A stretch of 64,000 nt of DNA from Pseudomonas faucium. Lineage in GTDB: Bacteria > Pseudomonadota > Gammaproteobacteria > Pseudomonadales > Pseudomonadaceae. The notes beneath the pieces are model-generated. The model ran no database searches, was not told where the DNA came from, and worked only from the letters and a program-made list of their open reading frames with translations. Position 1 is the stretch's first letter. Each line of letters opens with the position of its first letter. Of the stretch, positions 59,604 to 64,000 are shown in pieces. Location of the stretch: assembly GCF_021602585.1 (NCBI RefSeq), contig NZ_BQIP01000001.1, forward strand, positions 248,001 to 312,000, given 5' to 3'. The position numbers were made by a program, and so were the translations under genes.

Positions 59604-61877
59604 TCAGTCACTCCAAGACTCTGCCTCTCCCCGGGCGTGTCGGGCCAAAGCATCTTCAAGCAGCCTAAGCGTCTCCAGCTCACAATTATTCATTGCGCCG
59701 ACGTCGAGGTGATCAAGCCACTCAGCGCAGCGCGCCAATCCCATCATCTGTTCCAATGCGGTTGATGAGATGTAGTCGGTGCGGGTTGAGCGACCACCAC
59801 TGTGTGAGGTCCGGAAATTGACGTGTCCTCGTGCAAAGAGGAGGAAGCGGGCTTGCGTGGTGACGTGGGACTTGACCCAGCGACGTCCGCCATCACCACC
59901 GACACTGTAACGGTTCAAGTCGATGAGATAGGAGGCAAGGTTCTCATCAGCCAGGAACGCATCCGGGTCACGTTCTGCTAACTGTTGCAGCGCTTCGACA
60001 TAGAGGGTTTTTAACTGCTCAAATCCGGCATCATCGAAATAGCCGACATCACCCTTGCGGCGCAGTCCAACCTCCCCTCCCAGCAACTGATCCATGACGA
60101 CCAGGCCTGGTCCCGCGGCGAAGGCCTCGATGACCAATTGACTGCGGGTGCGCTCCAGTTGATGCCGTTCAAGGAACAGCCTCAGCAGACGGGTGACCTG
60201 CAGACGCGGCGACCAGTTGGTGAAGGACATGCGCCGTCCAACATGATCGCCGGCGCGCAGCAAAGTCTGCACCACCGCGAGCGACTGATCGAGGGGGAAC
60301 TCGTCCACTAGGCCGAGAAGTCGCTGCAGGATTTCCGCCTGACGCTCCTCTTCATGACCGATCAGCAGTGCGGTAAAGGCCACCGGATCGGTAATGCGTC
60401 TGCCAAGTTCGTGTAGCAACGAATTGGGGATGTCCGCCAGAGGAATTGAGAGCTCGAAATAGCGGTCGAACACCTCATCGCAGCACACCCGTGAGCGGGC
60501 CAACCAGCGCAGTTGGTCTGTTTGATCGTAGAAGGTGTTGGTCAATGCCCACTCCAGCGTGGGGAACATCGCTTGAAGCAATTGCCGTATGGCAGATTGA
60601 TGAGGAGAAGGTGCCAGGTTGACCAGCTGATCGATTATTTGGTTTACGCGCGCTTGTTGTGGCTGATCCTTCCGGGCGTACGGCTCGCTGTCAGTCAACA
60701 ACGCTTTGTACCGTGGTAGCTCAGCGTAAGTCTCCGGGGCAAACACTCGTAGGCATTCCAACGCAAACAGATCGACCGCATTGACCTCTGCCACTTCGGT
60801 GCCGCGCAGCAGGCGACAGTGAAAAGCCAAGGTCGAGGTGTACCGGTAAACGTGACGTAAATTGCGAAAGAACGGTCGCATCCCGCGCTCGAACATCTGC
60901 TCCCAGTACTCTTTGTCGAAGCGCTCCTGCAGTTGCGGTTCGTCGGTCAAGATAGCGTCCAATCGGCTAAACAAGATCGTCTGTAGCTGACTGTTTGCAA
61001 TGGCCGGTACGCTGAGAGGGGCTTGGATGATCTTCTCCAGGTAATCCGCCCCCTTGAAGCCGACCTGGTTCAGTCCTTGCTCGACCGTATCGCGCTGGAA
61101 CAGCAGCAGGAACACGACATTGGCGAAATCCATGTGCGCCTTAATTAGCTGAAACATCGCCTTCATTTGATCGGCCGACAACCGATCCAGATCATCCAGC
61201 ACGATCAACAGCGGCTTAGTAGGCGCGCTCAAGAGTTTCTGCAGCTCAGTGCGAATTTCTCCGAGGGTTAGTTCATTGTCCTTTGCTTGCTGATCGAGAC
61301 GTTTGGAGTGATTGGTCATCGTCCCGGCGAGCTTTTTTACCTGCGGTGCAAGGGTACCGAGCCAGCTAGCGGCGCTGAGGAGCCATATTGTCACCTTTGC
61401 CGCGTCGCCTTCGGCCACACTGGCCAGCGCGGTAGTCACCAGCGCCGAACCGAGCAACACCGGCGTCCATTTAGCAGTCGTGCTGAGTACGCCGGCGCCG
61501 GCATTCAAGTACCGGCCATAATGACGCAACAGCTTGGCAAGCTTTTTGTCGTTACCGCCGGCATCCTGGCGCTGTACGACACGGGAGATTTCTTCGAAGA
61601 ACGCGCTGCTCAATTTCTCTTGGCTAGCCCACTGCCAAGGATTGAATTCGATCACCTGGCAGCTCTGGTCTGCTTCGAGCTGCTCCAGAGTCATATTTTT
61701 GATCGAACTCTTGCCACTACCCCAGCCCCCCGTCAGGCTGATCACCAAGCTTTCCTGATTTTTCCACGAGCTAATCGCCAGTGCCAGCCGCTGGACAAAC
61801 CCGGCGCGATCGAGGAGGTCATATTTCTTCAATAGAATTGGACGGTCATCGGCGAACTTCAAGTCATCATGGTTCAT
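59604..61877 (-). CDS. KAP-family membrane P-loop NTPase
   Basis: The 757-residue protein has the KAP layout. Walker A is SLTGGWGSGKSSIKN near residue 50. FNPWQWASQEKLSSAFFEEIS follows. Two membrane helices are inserted in the P-loop domain (WTPVLLGSALVTTALASV and VTIWLLSAASWLGTLAP). Walker B is PLLIVLDDLDRLSADQMKAMFQLIKAH, and a long helical C-terminal part follows. ATG 61877 is preferred to an upstream TTG. KAP NTPases include the phage-exclusion protein PifA. The gene follows the KfrA-like gene after 69 bases on the same strand. Confidence 0.9.
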   Translation of the reverse strand: MNHDDLKFADDRPILLKKYDLLDRAGFVQRLALAISSWKNQESLVISLTGGWGSGKSSIKNMTLEQLEADQSCQVIEFNPWQWASQEKLSSAFFEEISRVVQRQDAGGNDKKLAKLLRHYGRYLNAGAGVLSTTAKWTPVLLGSALVTTALASVAEGDAAKVTIWLLSAASWLGTLAPQVKKLAGTMTNHSKRLDQQAKDNELTLGEIRTELQKLLSAPTKPLLIVLDDLDRLSADQMKAMFQLIKAHMDFANVVFLLLFQRDTVEQGLNQVGFKGADYLEKIIQAPLSVPAIANSQLQTILFSRLDAILTDEPQLQERFDKEYWEQMFERGMRPFFRNLRHVYRYTSTLAFHCRLLRGTEVAEVNAVDLFALECLRVFAPETYAELPRYKALLTDSEPYARKDQPQQARVNQIIDQLVNLAPSPHQSAIRQLLQAMFPTLEWALTNTFYDQTDQLRWLARSRVCCDEVFDRYFELSIPLADIPNSLLHELGRRITDPVAFTALLIGHEEERQAEILQRLLGLVDEFPLDQSLAVVQTLLRAGDHVGRRMSFTNWSPRLQVTRLLRLFLERHQLERTRSQLVIEAFAAGPGLVVMDQLLGGEVGLRRKGDVGYFDDAGFEQLKTLYVEALQQLAERDPDAFLADENLASYLIDLNRYSVGGDGGRRWVKSHVTTQARFLLFARGHVNFRTSHSGGRSTRTDYISSTALEQMMGLARCAEWLDHLDVGAMNNCELETLRLLEDALARHARGEAESWSD

Positions 61878-61946
61878 GGGGCGGCTTTCCGGCAATCGAG
61901 GCTATGGAGAGTTCGGTGTAGTCAGGCGCGGGGGCCGCGTGGCATA

Positions 61947-62939
61947 TCAGGGGCGGCTGCGTTGAGGCTTCTTCTTAAGTGCCTCTTGAAGTTGCTCGAG
62001 TTGTGCCTCCAGGGTATCGGCACGCGACTGCTGTGCCACGGCGCTGTACTGAGTCTCGGCGAGCAGAGTCTGCATTTGTTGGAGGCTGTGTTGCAGGGCG
62101 TGGCTATGCGCCTCCGCTTTCGCAGCGGCTTGGTGCATCTGACTGAGATTCTGATTCAGCGCCTCATTCTGTGCCTCCGCAGTTGCACGCTGCTCACGCG
62201 CTTCAGCCAGCTGGCGCTGCTCAGCTTGTAGCGACTGTTGCAAGGTGAGCATGCGGGCATTGGCATCCTTGAGCTGGATGGCCAGCCCTTTACTATCCTC
62301 GCGAGCCCGATCGATTTCACGATAAGCTCGATCCTCGACATCACGGGTGTAGAGCTGTTGTGCCTCACGAGCCTGCTCGGCCTGTTCACGGCTTTCGTCC
62401 AGTAGCTGACGCACCTTGGCCACGTCAGCGTGAGATTCGTCACGCTGCGCCTGAAGTTCGTCGCGCTGCGCACGCAGGTCATCGATTTGTGCCTGGCGCT
62501 CGGCTAACAGTTGCTCCAGGCCGGCCAGGCGGCTCTCCACGCTTTGCCGTGCGCTAACGGCCTCAGATGCCTGCTGGCGCGCCTGCGCTACGTCCAGCCG
62601 GGCACGGGCTTCCAGCGCCCCCACCGCTTCGCGCTCTTCGTTCAGCACTTGCCGTTGGGAGGATAGTGCCTGCTCCGCCACGCCCTGGGCCAGGGTAGTG
62701 GCTTGCTGCCAAATCGCCCTGAAGGCCTGCGCTACTTCTGCCGGCAGGCCCGGCAGGCGCGCTTCGCCGCGCAGCCGGGCGGCCAGTTGCTCCCACCATT
62801 GATCCAGCAAGGTACCGACCCGGGCCGGACTGCCGCGCCCCAGCTCAAGGCGTACCCGCTCCACCGTCGGCCTCTCGCCGCGGGCGAGGACCGCGTCCGC
62901 GGCGGCAAACACGTCGTTTTCTGGTACGCCCACTGCCAT
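61947..62939 (-). CDS. KfrA-like coiled-coil DNA-binding protein paired with the KAP NTPase
   Basis: The 330-residue protein starts MAVGVPENDVFAAADAVLARGERPTVERVRLELGRGSPARVGTLLDQWWEQLAARL, a KfrA N-terminal domain. From about residue 90 to 320 it is a continuous coiled coil rich in Glu, Gln, Arg and Ala. It is the upstream gene of a likely two-gene operon with the KAP NTPase. A TACGTT-C-AACGTA palindrome lies 75 bases upstream. Confidence 0.85.
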   Translation of the reverse strand: MAVGVPENDVFAAADAVLARGERPTVERVRLELGRGSPARVGTLLDQWWEQLAARLRGEARLPGLPAEVAQAFRAIWQQATTLAQGVAEQALSSQRQVLNEEREAVGALEARARLDVAQARQQASEAVSARQSVESRLAGLEQLLAERQAQIDDLRAQRDELQAQRDESHADVAKVRQLLDESREQAEQAREAQQLYTRDVEDRAYREIDRAREDSKGLAIQLKDANARMLTLQQSLQAEQRQLAEAREQRATAEAQNEALNQNLSQMHQAAAKAEAHSHALQHSLQQMQTLLAETQYSAVAQQSRADTLEAQLEQLQEALKKKPQRSRP

Positions 62940-63013
62940 GCCCTAGCCTCCAACCATTTAGGTCTGATAATTAAATCTTATCCGACCTTATCGGCGGACA
63001 TATCATTTTATAA

Positions 63014-63026
63014 TACGTTCAACGTA
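63014..63026. promoter_or_regulatory. Palindrome upstream of the KfrA-like/KAP operon
   Basis: TACGTTCAACGTA is a perfect 13-bp palindrome (TACGTT-C-AACGTA). It lies 75-87 bases before the KfrA-like start in an AT-rich stretch. It is a candidate autoregulatory site. Confidence 0.45.
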
Positions 63027-63763
63027 ACAAATAATACATATCTGGTTATAATGGTAGCGAAAGTCACCCAAGCTACCGGTTTCTTTGCCCCACGTAGCCT
63101 TGCAGCCGAATAGGCGATAGTCTTTGCCGCTCCTGCCACTTTCGCCTATTGAATTGCTTGGCTCCATTCTCTTGTAGACGTTAGTTCACATCCTGTGCGT
63201 GGTGTCACCGGTTGCCGGATCGTTCATCATCGCCCGCTTGGCGTGCACCAGGATGGAATACTGTTAGGAGTCTTCTGGGACCGACAGACGTGGATTGCAC
63301 TTGGTCTCTGCCGTATCTTGCTATCAGCACGCTCAGTCAACACCCGGCCGACTCGGCTAAGTTACACGGCGTCGAGGACGGGGGCGGTGCCATGAGGATT
63401 GGGAAGCAATGAGGGGATTGTTGTAAGGCTGCCATTGATAAAATGAGGCGTTCGTTTTCATCTAGACGTGACGAACCGGCCAGGCAGAGTTCTCGGCTCA
63501 GCATATCTTTGGCCGAACCGATGCGAGCAGCGCCACTCATGGATGGCAGATAACGACCCATTTCGGTCATTCATGCAGGTCAGCTAACGTCAAAAGTGGT
63601 CATGCTGCTAATAAGTAACATGTTGGGTCTTCCCCCTGACAACGGACGCTGACCACGGGCATATCGGCCGCACCGGCATTAGAGGTGCGACACCGGAGCT
63701 TGGCGCTCATTTTGCCTGAACAGCACTTGATCAATATGCCTGAACTGCAGGGTTTCACCGTAT

Positions 63764-63780
63764 GTGCCAATTAATGGCAC
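63764..63780. promoter_or_regulatory. Inverted repeat upstream of the AraC-family fragment
   Basis: GTGCCA-ATTAA-TGGCAC is a perfect inverted repeat with 6-bp arms. It lies 113 bases before the AraC-type ATG. A regulator site is plausible but unproven. Confidence 0.4.
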
Positions 63781-63892
63781 CGACCGCAACCAGTGTGGCG
63801 CATTTTGCATCATCCGATTCGGCCCCCATGTCTAAAATGGCCTGAAACGCCTTTCATGGCGTATCAGCGACTCATATGGCGGTTACGATCCG

Positions 63893-63997
63893 ATGGCACG
63901 CAATCTCACCTTCTCCCTGGACATTGGCTGGCGGACGCTCCTGAACGACTTTGGCTTGCAGCCTGAGCATGTATTGCGCAAAGCCGGCTTGCCATAA
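63893..63997 (+). pseudogene. AraC-family regulator N-terminus, interrupted by a stop at codon 35
   Basis: The frame reads MARNLTFSLDIGWRTLLNDF and continues to EHVLRKAGLP, then TAA, then GAC. AraC-family proteins with this N-terminal domain usually continue LP-E-D-L at this point, so TAA in place of GAA followed by the Asp codon is best explained by a single G-to-T nonsense change. The remainder of the gene lies beyond the window. Confidence 0.65.
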
Positions 63998-64000
63998 GAC

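Larger units (their letters stand above)
45900..63800. mobile_element. Putative genomic island with recombinases and defence-like genes
   Basis: From about 45.9 kb the sequence becomes much richer in A+T, most strongly at 46-51.5 kb, and gene content changes from metabolism to recombinases, XRE regulators, AbiEi-like, SIR2, KAP and KfrA-like proteins. It ends near an inactivated AraC-family gene. I found no tRNA gene and no convincing flanking direct repeats, so the ends are approximate. The differing composition on either side of 51.5 kb suggests stepwise acquisition. Confidence 0.6.
62940..63892. other. Non-coding right end of the island
   Basis: The first 120 bases are AT-rich and contain the KfrA-side promoter. 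The rest holds only short frames without good starts or recognisable sequence. The right boundary of the island probably lies here, because the final 200 bases appear to be the promoter region of an AraC-family gene. Confidence 0.4.

Noticed and set aside
45893-63892. tRNA attachment site or flanking direct repeats for the island
   Set aside because: I looked for tRNA-like cloverleaf segments and long matching ends but found none I could support by eye; a self-alignment would be decisive.
1-64000. CRISPR array
   Set aside because: No regularly spaced direct repeats were seen; the repeated elements are REP inverted pairs.

Overview
The window looks like a chromosomal segment of a Pseudomonas, most likely of the P. 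putida group. This rests on the high-GC coding bias, complete Pseudomonas-type phenylacetate (paa) genes with a PhaJ/PhaK-like permease and porin, bacterial NHEJ genes (ku, ligD), a Pseudomonas-type metallothionein, KGG-repeat stress proteins, and inverted pairs of the P. putida-style REP sequence (core close to GCCGGCAAGCCGGCTCCCACA). No rRNA, tRNA or CRISPR array was recognised.

Region 1 (1-10.5 kb) is ordinary core genome: an FUSC-family fragment, a KfrA-like coiled-coil DNA-binding protein, exonuclease III, a GNAT enzyme with an MgtC-like protein, a solitary carotene-hydroxylase-like protein (CrtZ type), a BASS transporter, a RES/Xre-type toxin-antitoxin pair, a Dyp-type peroxidase, a Tat-exported aldo/keto reductase and an MFS transporter. 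Region 2 (10.6-25.5 kb) holds stress and repair functions. Ku lies convergent to a tightly coupled five-gene operon: ligD, acyl-CoA dehydrogenase-like, PIG-L deacetylase, methyltransferase, glycosyltransferase. A metallothionein operon, a clsB operon (DUF72, EEP phosphatase, ClsB, YbhN-like), a ClpP-like protein and two KGG proteins follow. Region 3 (25.6-43 kb) is the complete phenylacetyl-CoA pathway. paaFGHIJK and paaABCDE run on the minus strand, followed by a DUF485 protein, permease, OprD-type porin and paaZ. The thioesterase paaY and the repressor paaX are divergent. Repeated GATACA-containing inverted motifs lie in front of paaA and between paaF and paaY and are candidate PaaX operators. 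rfaD, a CorA/ZntB transporter and a methyltransferase close the core segment.

Region 4 (about 45.9-63.8 kb) looks like an acquired, composite island. Base composition falls clearly below the flanks, especially at 46-51.5 kb. It starts with two tandem tyrosine-recombinase homologues: the first has lost the H-x-x-R box and the nucleophilic tyrosine, the second is intact. It then carries an XRE regulator divergent from an unknown protein, an AbiEi/DUF6088-like protein without an AbiEii partner, and a three-gene set (216 aa unknown, XRE-ImmA/IrrE metallopeptidase, 583 aa unknown). After these come a 1176 aa SIR2-domain protein resembling defence-associated sirtuins, and a KfrA-like coiled-coil protein paired with a KAP-family membrane P-loop NTPase. 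The right end contains an AraC-family gene stopped at codon 35 by what looks like a single-base nonsense change.

The strongest candidates for undescribed biology are the KfrA/KAP pair, the XRE-ImmA three-gene set, the SIR2 protein, the recombinase tandem with its intergenic inverted repeat, and the ligD-linked acyl-CoA dehydrogenase/PIG-L/methyltransferase/glycosyltransferase operon. All functional statements come from reading motifs and gene order; no database search was possible.
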